This document shows positions 7,320-16,700 of a stretch of DNA of 32,773 nucleotides, piece by piece (within the stretch, counting starts at the first letter, position 1; every line of letters begins with the position of its first letter). The DNA comes from CAYYJS01 sp964472315 (GTDB taxonomy: Bacteria > Verrucomicrobiota > Kiritimatiellia > UBA8416): positions 1-32,773 of the forward strand of contig CAYYJS010000036.1 in assembly GCA_964472315.1 (NCBI GenBank), written 5' to 3'. The notes under the pieces are model-generated. The model was given only the letters and a program-made list of their open reading frames with translations. It had not been told where the DNA came from and searched no databases. The position numbers and the translations under genes were made by a program.

Positions 7320-8090
7320 ATGGCTAAGCCGGTGCTTGGGGTTCAGACGTACACGGTGCGCGAGCATATGAAGACGATCCCCGAGATGGCCGCGACGCTG
7401 AAGCGGATTCGGGATATCGGGTACACGACGGTGCAGCTTTCCGGCTGCTGGCCCAAGGATGCGCGGGACGTCGCCAGGATCGTGGTCGATTCCGGTCTGA
7501 AGGCGGTTTCCACGCACATCGATTTCAGCCAATGCCTGACCGAACTCGATACCGTTATCGAAGAACATGCCATGTGGGATTGTCCGCATCCCGCGATCGG
7601 CGGGCTGCCGAAGAGTTACTTCAGCGAAGACGGCCTGAAGAAGTTTATCGACGAAGTGACGCCGGTGGCGGCGAAATTGGCGGCGGCGGGGATGGATTTT
7701 TCCTATCACAACCACAACCACGAGCTGGTCAAGCATGGCCGACGCACGTGGTTGGCCGCCTTGTACGAGGATGCGCCGGCGAATGTCGTGAAGGCCGAAA
7801 TCGACACGTACTGGATCACGGCTGGTGGCGGCGACCCGGCCCAGTGGATCCGCAAGTATCCCGGCCGGCAACCCATTCTCCACCTGAAGGACATGGTGAT
7901 CACGGCCGACCGCGAAACGCGGTTTGCGCCCATCGGCGAGGGGAACCTGAACTGGGACGGCATACTGGCCGCCGCCGAGGCGAGCGGCGTCCAGTATGCG
8001 ATGGTCGAACAGGACAACAGCTACGGGGCCGATCCCTTCGATTGCCTGGCGACGAGTTACCGCAATCTGCGGGCCATGGGCTGCAAGTAG
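7320..8090 (+). CDS. Sugar phosphate isomerase/epimerase (xylose isomerase-like TIM barrel)
   Basis: A 256-residue cytoplasmic protein. Start 7320 is set by AAGGAG seven bases upstream; the frame is open further upstream only through the repeat element. It opens with LGVQTYTVREHMK and shows the AP-endonuclease-2 / xylose-isomerase-like barrel pattern with metal-ligand stretches FSYHNHNHEL (about 141-150), KAEIDTYWIT (about 158-167), ILHLKDM, GEGNLNWDGI and AMVEQDN. These give the His/Asp/Glu set that holds a divalent metal. Substrate cannot be read from sequence; relatives act on inositols, keto sugars or hydroxypyruvate. A broken relative follows 41 bases downstream, then mutS. Confidence 0.85.
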   Translation: MAKPVLGVQTYTVREHMKTIPEMAATLKRIRDIGYTTVQLSGCWPKDARDVARIVVDSGLKAVSTHIDFSQCLTELDTVIEEHAMWDCPHPAIGGLPKSYFSEDGLKKFIDEVTPVAAKLAAAGMDFSYHNHNHELVKHGRRTWLAALYEDAPANVVKAEIDTYWITAGGGDPAQWIRKYPGRQPILHLKDMVITADRETRFAPIGEGNLNWDGILAAAEASGVQYAMVEQDNSYGADPFDCLATSYRNLRAMGCK

Positions 8091-8131
8091 ACGTTCGGCG
8101 CGCGAAGCCGGAACCGGGAGACGGGCCGACG

Positions 8132-8377
8132 ATGTACTACACGGGCTTTGCGGACGAGGCGGGCGACGGTATCGAGACGCAGATCGAAGCCACGAAGGCG
8201 CTCGGCTGGTCGGCCATCGAAGCGCGCAAGATCGACGGCGCCATGATTCACGACATGCCCGACGCCGCGTTCGATGTCGCGTGCGGGAAACTCCGGGACG
8301 CGGGCGTCGCCGTCAACTACGCGGAGTATGGACGCCGGTTCATGCGACTTGTGGACGACGTCAAGCCGCGGGGGTGA
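8132..8377 (+). pseudogene. Internally deleted sugar phosphate isomerase/epimerase remnant
   Basis: An 81-residue reading frame starting MYYTGFADEAGDGIETQIEA, which matches the usual N-terminus of a second PVC-type isomerase/epimerase (about 65 residues, through RDAGVAVN). It then passes without a stop into YAEYGRRFMRLVDDVKPRG, which resembles the C-terminal helix of the same family. Intact members are near 280-300 residues, so roughly 200 central codons, including all metal ligands, appear missing in frame. The neighbouring frames do not contain the lost part. It ends 6 bases before mutS. The product cannot be an active TIM barrel. Family length and C-terminal match are from memory. Confidence 0.6.
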
Positions 8378-8383
8378 GCGGCC

Positions 8384-10885
8384 ATGGCTGACAAACTCAC
8401 GCCGATGATGCAGCAGTACCGGCGCATCAAGGCTGGACTGCCGTCGGATGTCATCCTCTTCTTCCGATTGGGCGACTTCTACGAGATGTTCTTCGACGAT
8501 GCCAAGCGGGCGGCGCCCGTGCTGGACGTCGCGCTCACCCGACGCAACGACATGCCCATGTGCGGCGTGCCCCATCACGCCGTGAACGTCTATCTGGCCA
8601 AACTCATGCGCGCCGGCCTGAAGGTGGCCATCTGCGAACAGGTCGAAGACCCGGCGACGGCGAAAGGCATCGTCCGGCGCGAAGTGACGCGCGTGGTGAC
8701 ACCCGGCACGATCCTGGAGGAGAACATCCTCGAAGCGCGGCAGAGCAACTTTCTGGCCGGCGTGTGCCGGGTCGGCCCGGGATACGGGATGGCGTTGATC
8801 GAGCTTTCGACGGGGGTTTTCTGGGGCGAAGCGATGACGAGCGTCGAGGCGTTGCGCGACAACCTGCGGCGCTATCTGCCGAGCGAGTGCGTCGTGCCCG
8901 AGGGGCAGGCGGAGGACCCGGAATTGACGCGTATCCTGCGCGAGGCCGGCCTGTCGCATATCAGCCGCGGCGAGGACTGGACGTTCGCCTACGACGCCGC
9001 GTACGACTGCCTGACGCGGCACTTCGCGGTGCATTCGATGCAAGGGTTCGGGTGCGAAGATTGCCCGGCGATCGTCGCCGCGGCCGGCGGCGTGTTGAGC
9101 TACGTGAAGCAGGACCTGCGGTGCGACGTCGCGCACGTGCGGTCGTTCCGCAAGCGGAGCCAGGCCGATTACCTGATGCTTGACGAATCCACCTGCGCGA
9201 ACCTGGACCTGGCGCCGACACCCGGACGGTCCGGCGCGCCGACGCTGCTCAAGGTGCTGGATGCGACCCGCACGGCCATGGGCGCCCGCCTGCTGCGCGA
9301 CTGGTTGCTGCGGCCGCTGGCGAACCGGGCGGCCATCGTGGAGCGGCACGATGCCGTGGCGGCGCTGGCGGGCGAGCGGGCGTTGCTGCACGCGCTGGCG
9401 GAGGCGCTGGCGCGCGTGCGGGACCTGGCGCGCTTGATCGCCCGCATCGGCGCGGGCGGCGGGAACGCGCGCGACCTGCAGGCGGTGGCCGTGTCGCTGG
9501 GCGCTTTGCCGGATGTGCGTGCGCTCGTCGAGGGCCATGCCGCCGCGCGCCTGGCGGCGCTGGCCGGTCGGATACGCCCGCTGCCGGCGTTGGCGGACCT
9601 GCTGCGGCAGGCCCTCGCCGAGGAGTTGCCGATCGGCGTCAAGGAGGGCGGCCTGATCCGGGACGGGTATCGACCGGGCTTGGACGACTTGCGTCAGGCG
9701 GCCACGCAGGGCCGCCAGTGGCTGGCCGAGTACCAGGTGGCCGAGCAGGAACGCACCGGAATCCGGAATCTGAAGGTGCGGCACAACCGGGTGTTCGGCT
9801 ACTATATCGAAGTATCCAAATCGCAGTTGACGAACGTGCCCGAGGACTATGTGCGCAAGCAGACGATCGTGAACGGCGAGCGGTTCGTCACGCCGGCGCT
9901 CAAGGAATACGAGACGCGCATCCTCGGCGCGCACGACAAGGCGGTGGCGCTGGAGTACGAGCTGTTCCTGGAGCTGCGCGAAGCCGTGGTGCGCGAGACC
10001 GAGGCCATCCAGTCCTCGGCGGAGGCGCTGGCGGAGCTCGACGTGCTCGCCGCGCTGGCCGATCGGGCGCTGGCGCTGCGGTACGTGCGGCCGACAATGA
10101 CCGACGGGTGCGAGCTGACGATTCGCGAGGGGCGGCATCCGATCGTCGAGCAGATGCCCGATGCGGAGCGTTTCGTGCCGAACGATGTCGCGCTGGATAC
10201 GGGGGCGAACCAGCTCATGATCATCACCGGCCCCAACATGGCCGGCAAGTCGACCTACATCCGGCAGGTGGCGATGGTGGTGGTGATGGCGCAGATGGGC
10301 TCCTTCGTGCCGGCCGCGGAGGCGACCATCGGCATCGTCGACCAGGTGTTCACGCGTGTCGGCGCCAGCGATGACCTCGCCCGCGGCCGCAGCACGTTCA
10401 TGGTGGAAATGCAGGAGACGGCCAACATCCTGAACAACGCCACGCCGCGCAGCCTGATCGTGTTGGACGAGATCGGGCGCGGGACGAGCACGTTCGATGG
10501 CATCAGTATCGCGTGGGCCGTGGCCGAGTTCCTGCACAACGATCCGCGGGTGAAGGCCAAGACGCTCTTCGCCACGCACTACCATGAGCTGACCGATCTG
10601 GCCCGGACGATGGACGGCGTGAAGAACTACAACGTGCTGGTCCGCGAACGGGACGACCGCGTGGTCTTTCTGCGCAAGATCGTCCCGGGCGGCGCCGACA
10701 AGAGCTACGGCATCCAGGTGGCGCGGCTGGCCGGGATGCCGCCGGCGGTGGTCGATCGCGCGAAGGAAATCCTGGTCAACCTGGAAGAAGGCGAGTTTGC
10801 CGAGACCGGACAGCCGAAGATCGCGACGCATCGCCGCAAGCGGGTCGGCGACGCCGTGGCGCAGCTCGACCTGTTCGGCGGGTAA
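8384..10885 (+). CDS. mutS: DNA mismatch repair protein MutS
   Basis: An 833-residue protein, complete. The mismatch-recognition motif GDFYEMF is present (Phe32 and Glu34 stack on and contact the mispair). Core and clamp domains follow, then the ATPase with Walker A GPNMAGKST (about 616-624), the conserved TRVGASDDLARGRSTFMVEM stretch, Walker B LIVLDEIGRGTS (about 690-701) and ATHYHEL. The end is a short C-terminal tail finishing QLDLFGG, shorter than in E. coli MutS. It recognises mismatches and small loops and recruits MutL. It starts 6 bases after the broken isomerase frame, probably co-transcribed from the promoter near 7260. Confidence 0.97.
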   Translation: MADKLTPMMQQYRRIKAGLPSDVILFFRLGDFYEMFFDDAKRAAPVLDVALTRRNDMPMCGVPHHAVNVYLAKLMRAGLKVAICEQVEDPATAKGIVRREVTRVVTPGTILEENILEARQSNFLAGVCRVGPGYGMALIELSTGVFWGEAMTSVEALRDNLRRYLPSECVVPEGQAEDPELTRILREAGLSHISRGEDWTFAYDAAYDCLTRHFAVHSMQGFGCEDCPAIVAAAGGVLSYVKQDLRCDVAHVRSFRKRSQADYLMLDESTCANLDLAPTPGRSGAPTLLKVLDATRTAMGARLLRDWLLRPLANRAAIVERHDAVAALAGERALLHALAEALARVRDLARLIARIGAGGGNARDLQAVAVSLGALPDVRALVEGHAAARLAALAGRIRPLPALADLLRQALAEELPIGVKEGGLIRDGYRPGLDDLRQAATQGRQWLAEYQVAEQERTGIRNLKVRHNRVFGYYIEVSKSQLTNVPEDYVRKQTIVNGERFVTPALKEYETRILGAHDKAVALEYELFLELREAVVRETEAIQSSAEALAELDVLAALADRALALRYVRPTMTDGCELTIREGRHPIVEQMPDAERFVPNDVALDTGANQLMIITGPNMAGKSTYIRQVAMVVVMAQMGSFVPAAEATIGIVDQVFTRVGASDDLARGRSTFMVEMQETANILNNATPRSLIVLDEIGRGTSTFDGISIAWAVAEFLHNDPRVKAKTLFATHYHELTDLARTMDGVKNYNVLVRERDDRVVFLRKIVPGGADKSYGIQVARLAGMPPAVVDRAKEILVNLEEGEFAETGQPKIATHRRKRVGDAVAQLDLFGG

Positions 10886-10989
10886 CTGCCGAACCGCGCG
10901 GGTCGCCGTGCCGGGGGGTTGCGCCTCTTCCCGCCAATCGCTTGCTCCCTCGTGGACCAAATGCCCTTTCCAGGCTCCTCCGTGGGGCA

Positions 10990-11907
10990 TCACGTTTCGT
11001 TCGACTGGAGAAAAGTGGTGAGATTGACGGCGTTGTTGGTGACGCCGAGTTTGCGGCGGATGTGCTCGCGGTGACGGCTGATGGTGGCGGCGGAGACGCC
11101 GCGGATGCGGGCGATGTCCTTGCTGGGCATCCCGCGGCGGATCATTTCGCAGATGCGGATCTCGGTCGGGGTCAGCGTGGCATGGTGTCGCGACAAGTGC
11201 TTGACGAAGGGCGAGGTGATGTCGTCGAGGTTGTCGCGGAGCAGTTCCACGTATTTGCGTTGCGCCTTCGGAACATGCAGCAGCAGGGCGTGGACGATCG
11301 GCATGAGGATGCGTTCGACGTTGGACTGGATGTTGCGGAAATTCTCGCGCTTCTCGTCCTCGATGCGCGCCAGGACGCCGCGCAGCGCCGTGTTCGATTC
11401 TTCGAGCGCCTTCCGCTCGACCATGAGTTGTCGGTTGGTGGCCTGGAGCTGCTGTTCCATATCGAGACGCGCGGCCACCATGCCGATCCGTTCCGCCACG
11501 GCGTCGAGCAGGGCGCGCTCCTCCCGCAGAAACGGGCCTTCGTGGGCGGTGTCGCACACCTGCGTGTAGACGACGGTGACGTCGCCGGCGACCTCGCTCT
11601 GGACGCGGACGGGCGCGGATTGGCGCCATGGCGTTTCGCGGAAACCGGCGGTCTCGTAGCGTGTGCCGCGGAAGCGGATGCGCGCCGTCGCGAGTTCGGG
11701 GAACTGCCACGCCGGCGGCAGCAGCGCCACGGCATCGGTGAGAAACCCGTCGAGCGAACCCGGGTGTCGTTCCGCCAACCGACCGATGGCATACAGACAG
11801 TTCAGTTCCTTGATACGTTCGCCCAAGGCGCGTTCCACGCGGCCCGGTTCGGTCTCCGTGCTGGGCGGAATCAACCAGAGGGGATTTCCGGTATTGGCCG
11901 TGTCCAT
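10990..11907 (-). CDS. LuxR-type HTH transcriptional regulator with N-terminal GAF-like sensor
   Basis: A 305-residue protein. ATG 11907 is preferred over GTG 11919 because GGAG lies upstream of it at workable spacing and none fits the GTG. The N-terminus has ELNCLYAIGRLAE, a linker motif common ahead of GAF/kinase modules. A GAF-like region (about 45-145), a coiled coil (about 145-190, MEQQLQATNRQLMVERKALEESN) and a helical block follow. The C-terminal LuxR-type HTH reads LTPTEIRICEMIRRGMPSKDIARIRGVSAATISRHREHIRRKLG. No phospho-receiver domain is present, so it probably senses a ligand or partner. It converges with mutS and diverges from the DUF1846 gene, sharing a 148-base control region. 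Confidence 0.82.
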   Translation of the reverse strand: MDTANTGNPLWLIPPSTETEPGRVERALGERIKELNCLYAIGRLAERHPGSLDGFLTDAVALLPPAWQFPELATARIRFRGTRYETAGFRETPWRQSAPVRVQSEVAGDVTVVYTQVCDTAHEGPFLREERALLDAVAERIGMVAARLDMEQQLQATNRQLMVERKALEESNTALRGVLARIEDEKRENFRNIQSNVERILMPIVHALLLHVPKAQRKYVELLRDNLDDITSPFVKHLSRHHATLTPTEIRICEMIRRGMPSKDIARIRGVSAATISRHREHIRRKLGVTNNAVNLTTFLQSNET

Positions 11908-11930
11908 TGCTATTGGCACTCCATATGCGA

Positions 11931-11959
11931 TTTATAGGCATGCAAATCACCCATGTCAA
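11931..11959 (-). promoter_or_regulatory. Near-consensus sigma70 promoter of the HTH regulator gene
   Basis: On the minus strand a perfect TTGACA (11954-11959) is followed by a 17-base spacer and TATAAA (11931-11936). The transcript would start about 17 bases before ATG 11907. This is the best -35/-10 pair I found in the window. Confidence 0.7.
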
Positions 11960-11965
11960 ATGGGT
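11949..11965. promoter_or_regulatory. Palindrome over the -35 box (candidate operator)
   Basis: ACCCAT-GTCAA-ATGGGT is a perfect 6-bp inverted repeat with a 5-base centre, covering the -35 hexamer of the regulator gene. A bound dimer would block RNA polymerase there, suggesting autorepression or control by another factor. The binding protein is unknown. Confidence 0.5.
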
Positions 11966-11988
11966 AATCTGTATGCAGTCTAATGGCG

Positions 11989-12017
11989 TTTACGGCATAC
12001 GCGGTCTGACATAGCAT
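11989..12017 (+). promoter_or_regulatory. Possible promoter of the DUF1846 gene
   Basis: TTTACG (11989-11994), 17 bases and TAGCAT (12012-12017) match the consensus at four of six positions each. They are followed by about 30 bases of leader and a strong GAGGGAGG ribosome binding site. Confidence 0.4.
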
Positions 12018-12055
12018 CATGCGATGCCGCCGGTGACGCGAGTGAGGGAGGCGAG

Positions 12056-13585
12056 ATGACAGAGCAGGTGAAGCGGGTGGTCGGTTTCGACAGCGCGCGG
12101 TATCTGGAAGAGCAACGCGCGTACATTCTGGAGCGGGCGAAAGCCTATGGCGATCGTCTCTACCTGGAGTTTGGCGGCAAGCTGATCTCGGACCATCACG
12201 CGGCGCGTGTCCTGCCCGGTTTCGATCCTCAGGCGAAGATCCGGTTGCTGCACGGCATGCGCGACGTGACCGACATCGTGATGTGCATCTATGCCGGCGA
12301 CATCGAGCGCAAGAAGTTGCGGGCGGATTTTGGCATCACCTACGACGTGGATGCCTTGCGCCTGCTGGACGAATTCGCCGAATGGGAACTGCGCGTGGCG
12401 GCGGTGGTGATCACGCGATTCGAAGAGCAGCCGGCGGCCGTGCAGTTCAAGAACCGGCTGGAGCGGCGTGGCATTCGCGTCTATACGCACCGGGCGACCA
12501 AGGGCTACCCGACGGACGTGGACACGATCGCCAGCGAGCGCGGCTACGGTGCGAATCCCTACGTCGACGTCGAGCGTCCGGTGGTGGTGGTCACGGCGCC
12601 CGGCCCCGGCAGCGGGAAGATGGCGACCTGTCTCTCGCAGGTCTATCATGACCACCTGCGGGGCCGGAAGGCCGGCTACGCGAAGTTCGAGACGTTCCCG
12701 ATCTGGAACCTGCCGCTGAAGCATCCCGTCAACATCGCCTACGAGGCCGCCACCGCCGATCTGGGCGACGTGAACATGGTCGATCCGTTCCATCTGGAGG
12801 CCGTTGGCGAGCGGGCGATCAACTACAACCGCGACATCGAGATATTCCCCGTCCTGCGCCGCATTCTGGAGCGGGTGACCGGGGCGGCGTCGCCGTACCG
12901 CTCGCCCACCCAGATGGGTGTCAACCGGGCGGGCTTCGCGATCGTGGACGATGCGGTGGTGCGCGAGGCGGCGAAGCAGGAGGTTATCCGGCGCTATTTC
13001 CGCTATGCCTGCGAACATGCGCTCGGGTTCGCGTCGCCCGAGTCGCTCGAACGCGTGACGCTGCTGATGGAAGAGGTCGGCGGCGCCCCCGAGCAACGCC
13101 TGGTGGTGCCCGCGGCGCGGCGCGCGGCCGAGACGGCGAAGCTGCGCGGCAAGGGCAATGAGGGTGTCTTTTGCGGCGCCGCGCTGTGTCTCGCGGACGG
13201 CACGATCGTTACGGGGAGCAACTCGACGGTGATGCACGCGTCCTCCAGCCTGGTGCTGAACGCCGTGAAGGCGCTGGCGCGCATTCCGAAGGAACTGGAC
13301 ATTCTCACCGAAGGCACGCTGGCGTCGATCGCGCGGCTCAAGCGCGACATTCTCAAGACCCGCCAGTTGAGTCTCGACCTCGAAGAAACGCTGATCGCCC
13401 TGAGCGTGAGCGCCACGGGCAATACGGCCGCGGCGATGGCGATGGAAAAGCTGACCGAGTTGAAGGGGTGCGAGATGCACCTGACGCACATGCCGCCGCC
13501 GGGCGACGAAGCCGGGTTGCGGCTGCTGGGGGTCAATGCGACGAGCGACCCCTGCTTCGCGGGAAAGAACCTGTACGTGACGTGA
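12056..13585 (+). CDS. DUF1846 family protein
   Basis: A 509-residue cytoplasmic protein, full family length. It carries the family signature from the first residues (VVGFDSARYLEEQRAYILERA, LYLEFGGKLISDHHAARVLPGFDPQAKI, VDIVMCIYAGDIERKKLRADFG-type stretch). It has a glycine-rich P-loop-like segment VTAPGPGSGKMATCLSQVYHDH (about 177-198) and the conserved YAKFETFPIWNLPLKHPVN. Structures exist for the family, but to my knowledge no reaction is established; the P-loop-like segment suggests nucleotide binding. It diverges from an HTH regulator gene that may control it. carB follows 159 bases downstream in the same direction. Confidence 0.9.
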   Translation: MTEQVKRVVGFDSARYLEEQRAYILERAKAYGDRLYLEFGGKLISDHHAARVLPGFDPQAKIRLLHGMRDVTDIVMCIYAGDIERKKLRADFGITYDVDALRLLDEFAEWELRVAAVVITRFEEQPAAVQFKNRLERRGIRVYTHRATKGYPTDVDTIASERGYGANPYVDVERPVVVVTAPGPGSGKMATCLSQVYHDHLRGRKAGYAKFETFPIWNLPLKHPVNIAYEAATADLGDVNMVDPFHLEAVGERAINYNRDIEIFPVLRRILERVTGAASPYRSPTQMGVNRAGFAIVDDAVVREAAKQEVIRRYFRYACEHALGFASPESLERVTLLMEEVGGAPEQRLVVPAARRAAETAKLRGKGNEGVFCGAALCLADGTIVTGSNSTVMHASSSLVLNAVKALARIPKELDILTEGTLASIARLKRDILKTRQLSLDLEETLIALSVSATGNTAAAMAMEKLTELKGCEMHLTHMPPPGDEAGLRLLGVNATSDPCFAGKNLYVT

Positions 13586-13661
13586 GCCGGCTGTCCGGTT
13601 CGAGTTTGGGCGGGAACGGGAACCTCGGGGTCCGGGAATGGCGACGGGCGGGGACCGGTCT

Positions 13662-13686
13662 CCGCCGGCGGAAACGGAACCGGCGG
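13662..13686 (+). other. GC hairpin in the carB leader
   Basis: CCGCCGG (13662-13668) and CCGGCGG (13680-13686) pair across an 11-base purine-rich loop, about 60 bases before carB. There is no T run, so it is not a classical terminator. The whole 159-base leader is G-rich with GGGAAC/GGAAAC runs. A regulatory role in pyrimidine-dependent expression is possible but unsupported. Confidence 0.3.
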
Positions 13687-13744
13687 CGGGACGGATGTGA
13701 GCGGCGCCCTGGGGCGCGAAACTGACGGAAAGGGAGCGAAACGA

Positions 13745-16700
13745 ATGCCAAAGCTGCGCGACATCGAGAAGGTGCTGATTATTGGTTCGGGGCCCATCGT
13801 AATCGGACAGGCCTGTGAATTCGACTATTCGGGCACGCAGGCGTGCAAGGCCTTGCGGTCGCTCGGGTATACGGTCGTGCTGGTCAACTCCAACCCGGCG
13901 ACGATCATGACCGATCCCGGGATGGCCGATCGCACCTACATCGAGGCCCTGACGGTGGAAAATCTGGAGCGGATCATCGCCGTCGAGCGGCCCGACGCGT
14001 TGCTGCCGAACCTGGGCGGCCAATCGGGACTGAACTTGTCCTCGGAGCTGGCGGAGCGGGGCATTCTCGACAAGTACAAGGTGCGCGTGATCGGCGTGCA
14101 GGTGGATGCCATCAAACGCGGCGAAGACCGGCAGGCGTTCAAGGACACCATGAACAGCCTCGGCATCGAGATGGCGCGCAGCGAGATCGCGAACACCCTC
14201 GAAGAAGCGGAAGCGGCGGCCATACGGGTGGGCTTGCCCGTCGTGGTGCGGCCGGCGTACACGATGGGCGGCACCGGCGGCGGGTTCGCCTACAACATGG
14301 AAGAGTTCCGCGCGCTGGCGCAACGGGGGCTCGACGCCAGCATGGTGCATCAGATCCTCGTCGAGGAATCCGTGCTGGGGTGGGAGGAGCTGGAACTGGA
14401 AGTCATCCGCGACGCGAAGAACCGGATGATCACCGTGTGTTTTATCGAAAACGTCGATGCGATGGGCGTGCATACCGGCGACAGCTTCTGTACGGCGCCC
14501 ATGCTGACCATCGCCCCTGCGCTGCAGAAGCGGCTGCAGGACTACTCGTACGCGATCGTCGAGGCGATCGAAGTTATCGGCGGAACCAACGTGCAGTTTG
14601 CGCACGACCCGGTGACCGACCGCGTGATCGTCATCGAAATCAACCCCCGTACGTCACGGTCGTCGGCGCTGGCCTCGAAGGCCACGGGTCTGCCGATCGC
14701 GATGGTGTCCTCGCTGCTGGCCGGCGGCATGACCCTGGACGAGATCCCGTATTGGCGCGACGGCACGCTGGACAAATACGTGCCGTCGGGCGACTACGTC
14801 GTGGTCAAGTTCGCCCGCTGGGCGTTCGAGAAGTTCAAACAGCTCGAAGACAAACTGGGCACGCAGATGCGGGCCGTCGGCGAGGTGATGAGCCTCGGCA
14901 AGACGTACAAGGAAGCGTTCCAGAAAGCCATCCGGTCGCGCGAAGACGGGCGATACGGTCTCGGGTTCGCCCGGGACTACAACCGGCGGTCGCTCGAAGA
15001 GTTGATGGCGATGTTGAAGCAACCGACGAGCGAACGGCAGTTCGTCATGTACGAAGCGCTTCGCAAGGGCGCGTCCGTGTCCGAGTTGGTGGCGAAGACG
15101 CACATCAAGGCCTGGTTCGTGGAGCAGATGAAGGAACTGGTCGCGCTTGAGGAGCGGTTGCTGCGGCACAAGGGCGACCTGCCCCCCGACGACCTTCTGA
15201 CGCAGGCGAAGAAAGATGGTTTTGCCGACCGTTACCTGAGCCGGCTTCTGGGGATCCCGGAGAAGGCGATCCGCGAGCGACGGACGGCCATCGGACTCGT
15301 GCAGGGGTGGCATCCGGTCACCGTCAGCGGCGTGAAGAACGCCGCCTACTACTACTCGACGTACTGCGCGCCGGATGTGACGACGGTTACCGACAACCCG
15401 CGGAAGGTGATGATCCTTGGCGGCGGGCCCAACCGCATCGGACAGGGTATCGAGTTCGACTACTGCTGCGTGCATGCCGCGATGGCCCTGCGCGACATGG
15501 GTTACGAGACGATCATGGTCAACTGCAACCCGGAGACGGTCTCGACCGACTATGACACATCCGACAAACTATACTTCGAGCCGTTGACCGTCGAAGACGT
15601 GCTGCAGATCTACCGGAAAGAGAAGCCGATGGGCGTGATCTGCCAGTTCGGCGGGCAGACGCCGCTCAACATTGCGCGCGAGCTGGCCGACTCCGGGGTG
15701 CGGATTCTGGGCACGTCGCCCGACACGATCGATCTGGCCGAAGACCGCGACCTTTTCCGTCGGATGATGGAGAAGCTTGGCATCCCGATGGCGGAGAGCG
15801 GCATGGCAACCACGGTCGAGGAGGCGCTGGCGATCGCCGGGCGCATCGGCTATCCGGTGATGGTGCGGCCGTCCTTCGTGCTCGGCGGACGCGGCATGGA
15901 AGTCGTCCATGACGCGGGCACGCTGCGCGACTACATGATTGCGGCCGTCGATATCAGCCCGGACCGGCCCATTCTCATCGACCGTTTCCTCTCGCATGCC
16001 ATCGAGGCCGAGGCCGATGCGATCACCGATGGGCGCGACGCGTTCGTGCCGGCCGTGATGGAACACATCGAAGAGGCCGGCATCCATTCGGGCGATTCCG
16101 CCTGCGTGATTCCTCCGGTCAGCATACCGAAGAAGCACATCGACACCATTCGCGACTACACAATGCGCATTGCCGTGGAACTGAAGACCGTCGGACTGAT
16201 GAATATCCAGTACGCGATCTGCGAGGACATCGTCTACGTGCTCGAGGCCAACCCGCGCGCGTCGCGCACGGTGCCGCTGGTATCGAAGGTCTGCGGTCTG
16301 TCCATGGCGCGCAGCGCGACGGAGGTCATGATGGGACGATCCCTGAAGGAACTCGGGCTCAAGCACAAGCCCCTGCGGCACTACGGCGTCAAAGAGGCGG
16401 TCTTCCCGTTCTATTTCTACCCCGAAGTGGACCCGGTGCTGGGGCCGGAGATGCGTTCGACGGGCGAGGTGCTGGGTCTGGCCTCGTCCTACGGAATGGC
16501 CTTCTACAAGGCGCAGGACGCGACGAAGTCGCCGCTGCCGCTCGCGGGGACCGTCCTGATGTCCATCTGCGAACGGGATCGCGACAAGTCCGTCGTCAAG
16601 GCCGCGCGTCGGTTGTCGGAACTCGGGTTCTCGATCCTGGCTTCGCGCGGCACGCGGATGTTCCTGGCGGAGCACGGCGTGGCCTGCGAGGCGATTCTCA

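Noticed and set aside
10961..10990. ATGCCC/GGGCAT hairpin between mutS and the HTH gene as a bidirectional terminator
   Set aside because: Only 6 bp with a long loop, no T run on either side, and it touches the HTH stop codon.
8057..11959. 1300-codon minus-strand open frame opposite mutS
   Set aside because: It is the complement of a certain mutS and runs in a different frame from the real HTH gene. No domain is visible.
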